In this document: positions 33,086-41,720 of the stretch, piece by piece | Layout: every line of letters begins with the position of its first letter | Position numbering within the stretch: the first letter of the stretch is position 1 | From: Streptomyces sp. NBC_00285 | Lineage (GTDB): Bacteria; Actinomycetota; Actinomycetes; Streptomycetales; Streptomycetaceae | NCBI RefSeq assembly: GCF_036174265.1 | Contig: NZ_CP108055.1 | Span: forward strand, 1,488,001 to 1,552,000 | Length of the DNA: 64,000 bases | Direction: 5' to 3' | Notes under the pieces: model-generated | The model's database searches: none | What the model saw: only the letters and a program-made list of their open reading frames with translations | Told to the model about the DNA's origin: nothing | Made by a program: the position numbers and the translations under genes

Positions 33086-33850
33086 ATGAGCCCCCAGCCC
33101 GCCCCAGGCACCACGCGGTCCGGCGTACGGCCCCTCGACGGCAAGACCGCCCTGGTCACCGGCGGGTCCCGGGGCATCGGTGCCGCGATCGTGCGCCGTC
33201 TGACTGCCAACGGCGCCCAGGTCGCCTTCACCTACGCCAGCGCCAAGGACCAGGCCGACGCCGTGGCCGAGGCGACCGGCGCCCTCGCCATTCAGTCGGA
33301 CAACGCGGACCACGAAGCCGTCCGGGCCGCGGTCAGCCGCACCACCAAGCATTTCGGCGGGCTGGACATCCTCGTCAACAACGCCGGCATCTCCCATGCC
33401 GCGCCGATCGAGGACTTCCCGCTGGAGGAGTTCGACCGGCTGATCGCGGTCAACGTCCGGGGTGTGTTCAGTGCGGTGCAGGCCGCCACTCCCCACCTCG
33501 GCCAGGGCGGTCGCATCATCACCATCGGCAGCGTCATCGTCGACCGCGTCCCCTTCCCCGGCGCAACCGTCTACGCGCTGACCAAGGCCGCTGTCGCCGG
33601 TCTCACACGGGGACTGGCCCGCGAACTCGGTCCGCGCGGCATCACCGTCAACAACGTGCAACCCGGCCCCACCACCACGGACATGACCCCTGCCTCCGGC
33701 CCGTACGCGGAATCCCTGAAGCAGCTCATGCCGCTCGACCACTTCGCCGAGCCCGCCGACATCGCCGGCGCCGTCGCCTATCTCGCCGGTCCCGAGGCCC
33801 ACTTCATCACCGGCACCAACTGGAACGTCGACGGCGGCATCGCTGTCTGA
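33086..33850 (+). CDS. SDR family oxidoreductase (FabG-like)
   Basis: A 254-residue classical short-chain dehydrogenase. The cofactor motif is TGGSRGIGAAIV, the structural motif is ILVNNAGIS, the catalytic serine is in ITIGSVIVDR, and the YxxxK is in VYALTKAAVAGL. It ends FITGTNWNVDGGIAV. It should reduce a ketone or oxidise an alcohol with NADP(H). It is the first gene of a three-gene operon with an epoxide-hydrolase-like enzyme and a SnoaL-like protein, and is divergent from a TetR regulator, which suggests a catabolic or detoxifying module. The substrate is unknown. Confidence 0.92.
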   Translation: MSPQPAPGTTRSGVRPLDGKTALVTGGSRGIGAAIVRRLTANGAQVAFTYASAKDQADAVAEATGALAIQSDNADHEAVRAAVSRTTKHFGGLDILVNNAGISHAAPIEDFPLEEFDRLIAVNVRGVFSAVQAATPHLGQGGRIITIGSVIVDRVPFPGATVYALTKAAVAGLTRGLARELGPRGITVNNVQPGPTTTDMTPASGPYAESLKQLMPLDHFAEPADIAGAVAYLAGPEAHFITGTNWNVDGGIAV

Positions 33851-33949
33851 CCGCCCACCCGGGTGACCGCAAGCACGCACGGTCCACCGGCCTCCAGCCG
33901 CGACGCCGTACACGACAACACCCCCTGTCACAAAGGACGTACCACCTCC

Positions 33950-34900
33950 ATGAACGCCTTCACCACAGCCTCCACGACCGCCCTATCCGTCGGGTCAGAG
34001 GAGCCTCTCAGTCCCGGCTACGACGCGGCGACCAAGGACGACGCCGAGTTCAACAGGCTCTTCCGGCACGGCTTCACCACCATCGACGACCTGCAGATGC
34101 ACTACGTCATCGGCGGCGACGGCCCGCAGGTCATGGTGCTGCTGCACGGCTGGCCGCAGAGCTGGTACGAGTACCGCCAGATCATGCCCTCACTGCTGCC
34201 CGGCCGCACCGTCATCGCCATCGACCTGCCGGGCATGGGCGACTCGACCGGAAACCCGCCCTCCATGACCAAGTCGGTCCTGGCCACCTACGTCCACAAG
34301 CTGCTCAACCACCTCGGCCACCACGAGAACGTACAGGTCGTCGCCCACGACTTCGGCGTCAGCGTCGCCTACCCGCTGGCCGCCCAGTACCGCGAGCAGA
34401 TAGCAGGCCTGTTCCTCATGGACTACGGCCTGACCGGCAAGAACCTGAAGTTCGCCGCCATCGAGTCGATGTTCTGGCACTTCTCCTTCAACAAGCAGGG
34501 TCCGCTCGCGGAGGAGCTGGTCACCGGGCGGGTGGAGACCTTCCTCACCCACTTCTTCCAGGGGATGAGGACCGCCGGCGAGAACATCTCCGACGACGAA
34601 CTGGCCGAGTTCGTCCGGCTGTACTCCCGCCCCCAGGTCCTGCACGCCGGCTTCGAGCTCTACCGGACCGAGATCCAGGACGAGGCCGACAACACCACAT
34701 TCCAGGAGACCCCGCTGACCATCCCGGTCCGCATGATCACCCAGGCCGGCCTCGCCGACATGGTCCTGGCGCCCCTCCAGGACGCCGCACCCCACGCCAC
34801 CGCCGCCGACGTCCCCGGCGCCGGACACTTCCTCCTCCACGAAGCACCCGACCGCGTCCTGGCCGAGATCAACGCCTTCTACCCCGCCCCCACCGCCTGA
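33950..34900 (+). CDS. Alpha/beta hydrolase, epoxide hydrolase/dehalogenase-like
   Basis: A 316-residue hydrolase starting at ATG 33950. The oxyanion motif is HGWPQSWYEY (residues 66-75). The nucleophile elbow is VAHDFGVSVAY with Asp134 rather than serine, which points to epoxide hydrolase or haloalkane dehalogenase chemistry. The catalytic histidine is in VPGAGHFLLHEAP near the C-terminus. The N-terminal 40 residues are an extra acidic segment. It follows the SDR gene by 99 bp and precedes a SnoaL-like gene. The exact substrate cannot be read. Confidence 0.87.
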   Translation: MNAFTTASTTALSVGSEEPLSPGYDAATKDDAEFNRLFRHGFTTIDDLQMHYVIGGDGPQVMVLLHGWPQSWYEYRQIMPSLLPGRTVIAIDLPGMGDSTGNPPSMTKSVLATYVHKLLNHLGHHENVQVVAHDFGVSVAYPLAAQYREQIAGLFLMDYGLTGKNLKFAAIESMFWHFSFNKQGPLAEELVTGRVETFLTHFFQGMRTAGENISDDELAEFVRLYSRPQVLHAGFELYRTEIQDEADNTTFQETPLTIPVRMITQAGLADMVLAPLQDAAPHATAADVPGAGHFLLHEAPDRVLAEINAFYPAPTA

Positions 34901-34944
34901 CCAACTGCGAAACCCGACACACCGAGGTGAGAGGAAAACCCCCG

Positions 34945-35364
34945 ATGAACAGCCGACCCACTTCCGCCCGCGATGTTCCGACACGCCTGTTCGCCGCCTT
35001 CGACGCGGGCGACATCGACGCGCTGGACACTCTGGTCTCTCCCGACGTCATCGACCACAACCTGCCCCCGGGGGCTCAGTCGCCGATCGAGGGGATGAAG
35101 GGGATGGTCGCTGCCATGCGCGACGGCTTCACCGACCCTCACCACGAGATCGTCTACCAGGCCGAGACCGACGACGGCTGGGTCGTCTCCCAGTGGGTGA
35201 TCACAGCGACCCACACCGGCCCCTGGTTCGGACTGCCCGCGACCGGCCGTGACGTGACCTGCTCCGGCATCGATCTCGCGCGGGTGGTCGACGGCCGGAT
35301 CGTCGAGATCCGGCACGTCGAGGAACTGCTGCAGCTCCAGATGCAGATGCAGCTCACCGACTGA
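34945..35364 (+). CDS. SnoaL-like/ester cyclase family protein
   Basis: A 139-residue protein of the NTF2-like SnoaL fold: LFAAFDAGDIDALDTLVSPDVIDHNLPPG, GMKGMVAAMRDGFTDPHHEIVYQ, then VSQWVITATHTGPWFGLPATGRDVTCSGIDLARVVDGRIVEIRHVEE. Members include polyketide cyclases and many proteins of unknown role. It ends in a Gln/Met-rich tail. ATG 34945 is supported by GAGAGGA nine bases upstream. It is the last gene of the SDR-hydrolase operon and may act on the same small molecule; that is inference. Confidence 0.85.
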   Translation: MNSRPTSARDVPTRLFAAFDAGDIDALDTLVSPDVIDHNLPPGAQSPIEGMKGMVAAMRDGFTDPHHEIVYQAETDDGWVVSQWVITATHTGPWFGLPATGRDVTCSGIDLARVVDGRIVEIRHVEELLQLQMQMQLTD

Positions 35365-35768
35365 GGCAGGAGCAAAAACGCATCAGCGCGGTGCGAGCCG
35401 ACCGGACAGGGACCCCCGGCGAAGAGTGGAAGTTGGTCGCCGCACAGACCCTTCGCCGGGGGTCGGCCCGTGGACCGCCGAGGGCCATGTGCTCAGGGAG
35501 GGTCTGCCAGTTCGAAGCGCCGGCTACCGCAGACTTCCTGTGCGGCCTCGGTCGGCTCACCGGGTGGGCGGCTTCGAAAAGCCGGCCGCTGACGTCCCCG
35601 CACAGCCGTTTCCTGTCCGGGCAGTTTCGCTCCCGCCCTGCGAACCAGACGTACGCGCGCAGCTGCGCCGCTCCGTGTACGCCTGCTTCACCGAGGTACC
35701 GCGAGGCGGTGCCGGCCGGACCGGTTGCCCGCCTTGTCACCGCCGACCACAAGCACGGCCCGACGGTC
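35365..35768. other. Intergenic stretch with a long-armed stem-loop
   Basis: About 400 bp between the SnoaL-like gene and the convergent sugar permease. No convincing gene was seen. It contains a 14-bp perfect stem-loop at 35411-35464, annotated separately. Confidence 0.5.
35411..35464 (+). terminator. Long-armed stem-loop, probable terminator
   Basis: GACCCCCGGCGAAG (35411-35424) is the exact complement of CTTCGCCGGGGGTC (35451-35464), with a 26-nt loop. It lies 46 bp after the SnoaL-like stop codon, which is the position of an operon terminator. Confidence 0.6.
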
Positions 35769-36632
35769 TCAGCCCTTGACTGCGGAGCTGGCGACCCCTT
35801 GGACGAACCAGCGTTGGAAGAACGCGAAGACGATCAGGACGGGCAGCACCAGAAGGACGCCGAAGGCGAGGATCTGGCCCCAGTCCGGGGGCTGTTGCCC
35901 CTGGAAGACACTCATCTCCAGAGGAAGGGGGCGGACCGAGGGATCGGAGACCATGAGGACCGGCCACAGGAACGAACCCCACTGGGTGAGGAAGACCAGG
36001 ATCGCGACGGAGGCGAAGACCGGTTTGCTCATCGGGACGATGATCGCGAAGAAGGTGCGCCACGGGCCCGCGCCGTCCAGCCTGGCGGCCTCCTCGATGC
36101 TCGGCGGGATCGAGCGGAAGAACGTGTGGAACTGGTAGATCGAGAAGGCGTTGGCGACGAACGGAACCGCCTGGATGTAGATCGTGTTGCGCTGCTCGTT
36201 GAACATGTAGAACAGGGGCACCGCGACCGACTCGAACGGAACCAGCATCAGCAGCAGCACGAGTGTGAAGACCGCTTCCCTGCCCCGCCACTTCAGCCGT
36301 GACATTCCGTACGCGGCCATCGAGTTGACGAACAGGCCACCGGTCACCACCACGAACGCGACGAGCAGCGAGATGCCCATGAAGCGCCAGAAGTAGCCGG
36401 TGCTGTCGGAGTTCAGGGCGTCGAGGACGTGCGTGTAGTTGTCGAAGGACAGGTGAGTGGGGAGGAAGCCGCTCAGGCCGTTCAGCACTTCGTCGGAGGG
36501 CTTGAGACTGCCGAGGAGCAGATACAGGACCGGTAGGACGAAGACGAAGGCGAGCACGCTGAGGACGGTGTAGTCGCCGATGCGGCGCAGGCGCGGCCGA
36601 CGGTGTGGCGCGCGGGTCGTGGTCGTGGCCAT
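35769..36632 (-). CDS. Carbohydrate ABC transporter permease (MalG type)
   Basis: A 287-residue inner-membrane permease with six hydrophobic segments and the binding-protein-dependent transport EAA loop: EEAARLDGAGPWRTFFAIIVPMSKP, where the ATPase docks. The C-terminus ends QRWFVQGVASSAVKG, typical of MalG-type subunits. It pairs with the MalF-type permease upstream (7 bp gap). GAGGACTGA precedes the ATG. No ATPase gene is in the operon; Streptomyces commonly uses the shared MsiK ATPase for such importers. Confidence 0.92.
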   Translation of the reverse strand: MATTTTRAPHRRPRLRRIGDYTVLSVLAFVFVLPVLYLLLGSLKPSDEVLNGLSGFLPTHLSFDNYTHVLDALNSDSTGYFWRFMGISLLVAFVVVTGGLFVNSMAAYGMSRLKWRGREAVFTLVLLLMLVPFESVAVPLFYMFNEQRNTIYIQAVPFVANAFSIYQFHTFFRSIPPSIEEAARLDGAGPWRTFFAIIVPMSKPVFASVAILVFLTQWGSFLWPVLMVSDPSVRPLPLEMSVFQGQQPPDWGQILAFGVLLVLPVLIVFAFFQRWFVQGVASSAVKG

Positions 36633-36639
36633 GGTGGGG

Positions 36640-37659
36640 TCAGTCCTCGTTGTCGGGCCGGACGACGCGGCGCTGGATGAGGGTCAGTGCGACGACGATC
36701 AGGAAGAAGACGACGGTGATCGCGGATGCCTGACCGATGTTGTTCTGGTCGAAGGCAGTGGTGACGGCCTGGTACATGACCGTGCGGGTGGCGTCCTCGT
36801 CGAGTCCACCGCCGTGGATGAGGACGTAGACCTGGTCGAAGACCCGGAAGGACAGCACCGAGGTGAGCGTGGCGACGAAGACGAGCGTGCCGCGGATGCC
36901 GGGCAGCGTGACGTGCCGGAACTGCTGCCAGGGCGTGGCGCGGTCGAGTTCGGCGGCCTCGTAGAGTTCGCCGGGGATCTGCTGGAGGCCGGCCAGCAGG
37001 ATGACCATCTGGAAGCCGACGCCCTGCCACACCGAGAGCACGATCACCGAGGCCATGGCGGTGGCGGAGTCGCCGAGCCAGTCGAAGGCACCCCAGTTGC
37101 CGAAACTCACCGCGTGCAACGCCGAGTTGAGCAGGCCCTGGTCGCTGCGGGCGAGGATGAGCCGCCAGATCACGGCGACCAGGGTCATGGGGAAGACGAC
37201 CGGCATGAAGAACAGGGACCGGAACAGTCCGATGGCCTTGAGTTTGCGGTTGAGCAGGATCGCCAGGGCGAGCGCGAGGCCCGTCTGGAGGGGTACGACG
37301 ATCACGGCGAACGTCAGGTTGTTGAGCAGCGCCCGCAGGAACGGGCCCGACAGGTCCGGGTCGGTGAACAGCCGCCGGTACTGTTCCAGGCCGAAGAACG
37401 AGGGGGCGAGGGGCGAGCCGAGGCGCACGTTGTAGAAGGAGAGGACGACGGCGTAGCCGAACGGGATCCCGACGAAGGCGACGAGTCCGGCGACGGCGGG
37501 GGCGGACATCAGCAGTCCGTGCAACCAGTCGCGGTTCCTGGGCCTGTTCCGAGGCCCGGAACGTGTCGGTCGGGCGGTTTTCACGGCGGTCATGGGCGGG
37601 CTCTGCTCCCGGTCGGAGGCCGCGGCGGGCGCGGGGTCCACTGGTTCCACTGTCGTCAT
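36640..37659 (-). CDS. Carbohydrate ABC transporter permease (MalF type)
   Basis: A permease of about 339 residues with six membrane segments (the first is LLMSAPAVAGLVAFVGIPFGYAVV) and the EAA loop YEAAELDRATPWQQFRHVTLPGIRG. I placed the start at ATG 37659, with AGGA six bases upstream. The frame opens further to 37719, and a second in-frame ATG with an almost identical leader sequence lies at 37593, so two starts are possible. It forms the channel with the MalG-type subunit for sugar import. It lies 64 bp downstream of the binding-protein gene. Confidence 0.9.
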   Translation of the reverse strand: MTTVEPVDPAPAAASDREQSPPMTAVKTARPTRSGPRNRPRNRDWLHGLLMSAPAVAGLVAFVGIPFGYAVVLSFYNVRLGSPLAPSFFGLEQYRRLFTDPDLSGPFLRALLNNLTFAVIVVPLQTGLALALAILLNRKLKAIGLFRSLFFMPVVFPMTLVAVIWRLILARSDQGLLNSALHAVSFGNWGAFDWLGDSATAMASVIVLSVWQGVGFQMVILLAGLQQIPGELYEAAELDRATPWQQFRHVTLPGIRGTLVFVATLTSVLSFRVFDQVYVLIHGGGLDEDATRTVMYQAVTTAFDQNNIGQASAITVVFFLIVVALTLIQRRVVRPDNED

Positions 37660-37678
37660 GGGTGGGTCCTGTTCCCGG
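37589..37678. repeat. Duplicated translation-start sequence at the permease 5' end
   Basis: A 24-bp segment spanning an in-frame ATG and its upstream leader occurs at 37589-37612 and again at 37655-37678, with 20 of 24 bases identical and a 66-bp (22-codon) offset. Both copies keep the reading frame, giving EQDPPMTTV and EQSPPMTAV in the translation. Confidence 0.7.
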
Positions 37679-37723
37679 CGCGGCGGGCAGCGTCTGCGCG
37701 TGCCCGCCGCGGCCGACACGGTC

Positions 37724-39064
37724 CTACGGGATCTTGTATCCGGCGTTGTCGGAGAAGTCCTGGTCGATGGCGCGGGCGGCCTTCTCCAGGGCGCTCTTCG
37801 GGTCGGCGCCGCCGTAGATCGAGTTCAGGGCGTCGCTGAACTTGGCGGTGACCGTGGGGTATCCGGCGGTGACCGGGCGGGTGACGGCGAAGCAGGACTT
37901 GGTGATGTCGCTGTCACCGCAGGGCTTGGCGAGCTGGTCGGCGAAGAGCTGGAGCGGACCGCCCTGCTTGTAGAGGGGACTGGCGGCGAGCGCCGTCTTC
38001 GTCGCGGGCGGGGCACCGTTGGCCGTCGTCATGGCGGTGACGTTGGCGTCGTTCATGAGGTAGTCGAGGAAGGCGCCGGCCGCCTTGGCGTTCTTGGTGT
38101 TGGCGCCGATGCCCCAGGCCCACGATCCCTGGCCCGTCTTGGGGCCGTTGCCGAAGTCGGGCAGGGGAAGGGCGACGAGGTCGCTGCCGAGTGCCTTGCT
38201 GTAGGCGGGGTACATCCAGTGGCCGACCCAGCTCAGCGCGACGCGGCTCTTCGCGAAGGCGTTGCCGTCCGTGTTGGGGTCGGTGTAGGTCTTCCAGGAC
38301 TGGAAGGTCTTCATCGCGGAGACCACTGCCGGGGTGTCGAGCGCGCCCTCGGCCTTGCCGTCCTTGAGCAGGGAGCCGCCGGCGGACCAGACGATCGGGG
38401 CGAAGCCGTAGGTGCCCCACTCGTTGGACAGGCCGTTGTTCTCCTGCAGGTCGAGGGGCTTGCCGTCGGAGTCCTTGGCCTTGAGGGCCTTGAGCGCGGC
38501 GGTGAACTGAGCCGCGGTCCAGTCGTCGGAGAGGCCGGTCGGGTATTTCACCCCGGCCGCGTCGAGGAGCTTCTTGTTGCCGTAGACGCCGAGCCCCGAG
38601 TCGTACATGCCCAGGCCGTAGTGCTTGCCGTCGATCTCGCCCTGCGCCTTGCTCGCGTCGGTGGCGTTGGCCAGGGTCTTGGCGGCGACGTAGGTGTCGA
38701 TCGGGGAGAGCTTCTTGTTGTAGACGAAGTTCGCCATGGTCGGTCCGTCGAACTCCATGACGTCCGGCAGTTGGGAGGCGTCGGTGGCGGTGACGGTCTT
38801 GGTGTAGTCGTTGCCGGGGATCAGCTTCAGCTCGACCTTGATCCTGCCCTGTGAGGAGTTGAAGGACTTCACCGCGTTCTGCAGGGCGGTGTCCTCGCTC
38901 TTCTGACCCTGGTGGGCCCAGACACTGATCGTGCCCTTGCCGCTGCCCGCGTCGGCGGATGTGCCACCACTGCCGCCGCCACAGGCGGCCAGGGCGGCGA
39001 GGGGCAGGACGAGAGCGACGCCCGTACAGGCCGTGCGGAGATGCCTTCTGCTGGTCGAGCTCAT
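37724..39064 (-). CDS. Sugar ABC transporter substrate-binding lipoprotein
   Basis: A 446-residue family-1 extracellular solute-binding protein with a lipoprotein signal (VALVLPLAALAACGGGSGG). The mature domain has ISVWAHQGQKSEDTALQNAVKSFN, DVMEFDGPTMANFVYNKKL and SWVGHWMYPAYSKAL, all typical of oligosaccharide binders of the MalE/CebE group. GGAGG precedes the ATG. It delivers a sugar to the two permeases downstream. The adjacent GH32 and GH1 genes suggest a fructoside or beta-glucoside, but specificity is not visible in the sequence. Confidence 0.9.
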   Translation of the reverse strand: MSSTSRRHLRTACTGVALVLPLAALAACGGGSGGTSADAGSGKGTISVWAHQGQKSEDTALQNAVKSFNSSQGRIKVELKLIPGNDYTKTVTATDASQLPDVMEFDGPTMANFVYNKKLSPIDTYVAAKTLANATDASKAQGEIDGKHYGLGMYDSGLGVYGNKKLLDAAGVKYPTGLSDDWTAAQFTAALKALKAKDSDGKPLDLQENNGLSNEWGTYGFAPIVWSAGGSLLKDGKAEGALDTPAVVSAMKTFQSWKTYTDPNTDGNAFAKSRVALSWVGHWMYPAYSKALGSDLVALPLPDFGNGPKTGQGSWAWGIGANTKNAKAAGAFLDYLMNDANVTAMTTANGAPPATKTALAASPLYKQGGPLQLFADQLAKPCGDSDITKSCFAVTRPVTAGYPTVTAKFSDALNSIYGGADPKSALEKAARAIDQDFSDNAGYKIP

Positions 39065-39168
39065 GGTTGTGCCTCCGTGCGGTGCGAGGGTTTCGAAGTT
39101 CGCTGACTGCTTTTCGGCGTGGGGGTGTTGGGGCCTCGTGGCCTGACGGCCGTAGCGCCGCAGTGGGA

Positions 39169-40188
39169 TTACTGGGGTCCGCGCGGGCGCGGCGGTGCGG
39201 TGGTCTCGCGCAGGACGAGACGGATGGGCATCTGCACATGTCCGGGGATCTCGGTGCCCGGCTCGTCGAGTTGCCGCAGCAGCAGCCGGGCGGCCTCGGC
39301 GCCCTGCCCGGCGACCGGTTGGGCGACGGTGGTCAGGCCGATCACGTCGGCGAGTTCGTGATCGTCGAAGCCGACGACGGACACGTCGTCCGGCACCTTC
39401 AGCCGGTGTCGCCGCAGGGCGCGCAGCGCGCCCATCGCCATCTCGTCGGACTGCGCGAACACGGCCGTAGGCGGTCGGGAGGCGGCCAGCAGTTCGGTCA
39501 TGGCGCGCTCGCCGCCGTCGACGGTGTAGTCGCCGTCGGCCTCCAGTGCCGGATCGTGCGCGATCCCTGCCTCGGCCAGCACGTCGAGGTACGCCTGGCG
39601 GCGCGCGACGGGCGTGGTCCAGTGCTGCGGCCCGCTCGACCCGCTGATCATGCCGATCCGGCGGTGGCCGAGGTTCACCAGATGCCGTACGGCGCTCTCC
39701 GTGCCGGCCCGGTCGTCGATCCCAACCACGGTGAAGCCGGGACGGGCGCCTCCGACCGTGCCGGCCAGCGGCACCCCGAGTGAGCGCAGCGCGGCCGACT
39801 CGTCCTCGTCGGGAATGAGCAGCGACAGCACCGCGTCCACCCGCTTGCGGACCGGCATCTTGGTGAAGAAACGCTTGCGGGTCTCCGGCGAGCCCAGGTT
39901 GTACAGCAGGACGTCGTACCCCGCGGCGCTGAACACCTGCTCGGCGGCGTCCAGCACCGTGCCGAAGAACCAGCGCCCCACGTACGGGACCACGACCCCG
40001 ATGGTGAAGGTGCGCCCGCTGGCGAGGCTGGACGCCGAGCGGGATGCCGTATAGCCGAGTTGCGCGGCGACAGCCGTGATCTGGGCGCGTACCTCGTCGG
40101 ACACGCCCGGCCGGTCACGCAGGGCGCGGGACACGGTGGACGCCGAGACTCCGGCGGCGCGGGCGACATCGGTGATGCTGACCGTCAC
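39169..40188 (-). CDS. LacI family transcriptional regulator
   Basis: A 339-residue repressor. The LacI HTH is SITDVARAAGVSASTVSRALRDRPGVSDEVR, with the hinge helix ending LGYTASRSASSLASG. The periplasmic-binding-protein-like effector domain follows (FTIGVVVPYVGRWFFGTVLDAAEQ ... VSVVGFDDHELADVIGLTTVAQPV). GTG 40188 has GGGAGA eight bases upstream. It lies between the sugar ABC operon (same strand) and the divergent GH32 gene, with a LacI-type palindrome upstream. It is the expected sugar-responsive repressor of the locus. Confidence 0.92.
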   Translation of the reverse strand: MTVSITDVARAAGVSASTVSRALRDRPGVSDEVRAQITAVAAQLGYTASRSASSLASGRTFTIGVVVPYVGRWFFGTVLDAAEQVFSAAGYDVLLYNLGSPETRKRFFTKMPVRKRVDAVLSLLIPDEDESAALRSLGVPLAGTVGGARPGFTVVGIDDRAGTESAVRHLVNLGHRRIGMISGSSGPQHWTTPVARRQAYLDVLAEAGIAHDPALEADGDYTVDGGERAMTELLAASRPPTAVFAQSDEMAMGALRALRRHRLKVPDDVSVVGFDDHELADVIGLTTVAQPVAGQGAEAARLLLRQLDEPGTEIPGHVQMPIRLVLRETTAPPRPRGPQ

Positions 40189-40262
40189 AGCGCATTTCTC
40201 CCGTCGGTTTCACATCGGTGTGATCTGTGGGTGACGTGACCGTAAACCCGGCCTCGTTGTTG

Positions 40263-40276
40263 CGCAAGCGTTTGCG
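40263..40276. promoter_or_regulatory. LacI-type operator
   Basis: CGCAA-GCGT-TTGCG is a near-symmetric palindrome at 40263-40276, with perfect 5-bp arms and the central CG region expected for LacI-family repressors. It is 75 bp before the LacI start and 93 bp before the GH32 start, so it can control both. Confidence 0.7.
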
Positions 40277-40368
40277 TTCGGTTTTACTTGGGCCGATTCT
40301 TAAGCGATACCTTCTGGGTCCATGTTCAGCGCATGCGTTTGGGCGCTACGAGCCGACAGGAACTGTGC

Positions 40369-41709
40369 ATGCGATACGCTCCGCCCGGCCTCTGCGTGAA
40401 CGACTTCGCGCTGCTCCGCGACGACGACGGCGGTTACGCGGTGCTGCATCTGCAGGGCCCCTGGACGGCCGAGTTCGACCATTTGCGCATGGAGACCTCC
40501 TACGGCCGGGCCACCTCCACCGACCTGGTCGCCTGGCACCCCGAGGGCACCGCGTTCGGCAACGGCCTGCCCGGCCGCTTCGACCAGCAGGCCGTATGGA
40601 CCATGCACCCGATCCGGCACGGCGACGGAACGGCGATGTTCTACACGGGCGTGAGCGGGCTGACGCCGGACGGCTGGCCGCTGCAGTCCGTCGGCCTCGC
40701 GTACTCGGACCGCACCGATGGCACAGGCTGGCGGCGCCACGGCACCGGGCCCGTCGTGGAGGCGGACGCCCGGTGGTACCGCACCGGTGAACGCATGGGC
40801 TGGCGCGACCCGTTCGTCGTACGCGACGACGAGTCGGACGGCTGGGTGATGGTCGTCTGTGCCGCCGACGCCGCCCTGCCCGTCGAGGCCGGCGGCTGTG
40901 TGGCGTGGGCGACTTCGGACGACCTGGAGAACTGGACGGTCCAGCCACCGCTCATCTCACCCGGCGACGTGGACGAGTTGGAATGCCCCGTCCTAGAACG
41001 ACTCGACGACGGCAGCTGGCTGCTGCTCGGCTCGATCGGCGCGACCCGCGGTTTCGAGGCGTGGACCGCGCCCCGGCTGCGCGGGCCGTGGACCCGGCGT
41101 GGTCCGCTGGGCCCGACCGGCTCGTACGCCCCGCGTGTGATCACCGCCCCCGACGGCTCCCGTGCCGTCCTGCACACGACGCCCCGCAAGGTCGGCCTGA
41201 CGGACTCCGGTGACCGCTGCCGGGGCATGCTGGCCCAGCCCAAGTCCCTTGTCGTGGAGGAGGGTTCGGCACCTCGCCTGGAATGGTGGCCCGGTCTGGA
41301 GACCTGGCTGCTGGCCGAGACGACACAGCCGACGCTCCACGCGGTCGGCGATGTCGAGGTCCCGGGGCGCGTCGAGGTCACCCTGCGCACCGGCGCCGAC
41401 GGCCCCGCCCTCACCGTCGGGTGCGACGGCAAGAACCTCTGGGTCACCGGCCCCGCCGGCGTCGCGCTGGGCGAAGCCGTCCTGAACGAGCCCGCGACCA
41501 CACTGCGCATCCTCACCGTCGGCGAGTACGTGGAGGTCTACGCCGACGGCGTCTTCGTCCTGACCACCCTGTGCTACGCGGGCCGTCCCACTTCCTGGAC
41601 AGCAGAGACGGAAGGGTCGATCCGCACCGTCCCCGTCCGCCCCGTCCGCCTTCCCGCACCCGACCGCGACGACGCCTCCGCCGTCTGGCCCGGCCCGGCT
41701 CCGCACTGA
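40369..41709 (+). CDS. Glycoside hydrolase family 32 protein
   Basis: A protein of about 446 residues starting at ATG 40369 (AGGA eight bases upstream; frame open from 40288). A five-bladed propeller of the GH32 clan is indicated by GLCVNDFALLRDDDGGYAVL (blade 1), GWRDPFVVRDD with the RDP motif, and DELECPVLERLDDGSW with the EC motif carrying the acid/base glutamate. The C-terminal beta-sandwich follows (about residues 300-440). It has no signal peptide, so it acts on imported sugar. Fructosyl linkages are the family norm. The canonical WMNDPNG opening is replaced by LCVNDFALL, so activity may differ. It is divergent from the LacI regulator. Confidence 0.85.
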   Translation: MRYAPPGLCVNDFALLRDDDGGYAVLHLQGPWTAEFDHLRMETSYGRATSTDLVAWHPEGTAFGNGLPGRFDQQAVWTMHPIRHGDGTAMFYTGVSGLTPDGWPLQSVGLAYSDRTDGTGWRRHGTGPVVEADARWYRTGERMGWRDPFVVRDDESDGWVMVVCAADAALPVEAGGCVAWATSDDLENWTVQPPLISPGDVDELECPVLERLDDGSWLLLGSIGATRGFEAWTAPRLRGPWTRRGPLGPTGSYAPRVITAPDGSRAVLHTTPRKVGLTDSGDRCRGMLAQPKSLVVEEGSAPRLEWWPGLETWLLAETTQPTLHAVGDVEVPGRVEVTLRTGADGPALTVGCDGKNLWVTGPAGVALGEAVLNEPATTLRILTVGEYVEVYADGVFVLTTLCYAGRPTSWTAETEGSIRTVPVRPVRLPAPDRDDASAVWPGPAPH

Positions 41710-41720
41710 GAGACCCCACC

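Noticed and set aside
35391..36302. A 303-codon plus-strand frame over the MalG-type permease.
   Set aside because: Antisense to a clear permease, with Asp/Arg/Glu-rich shadow composition.
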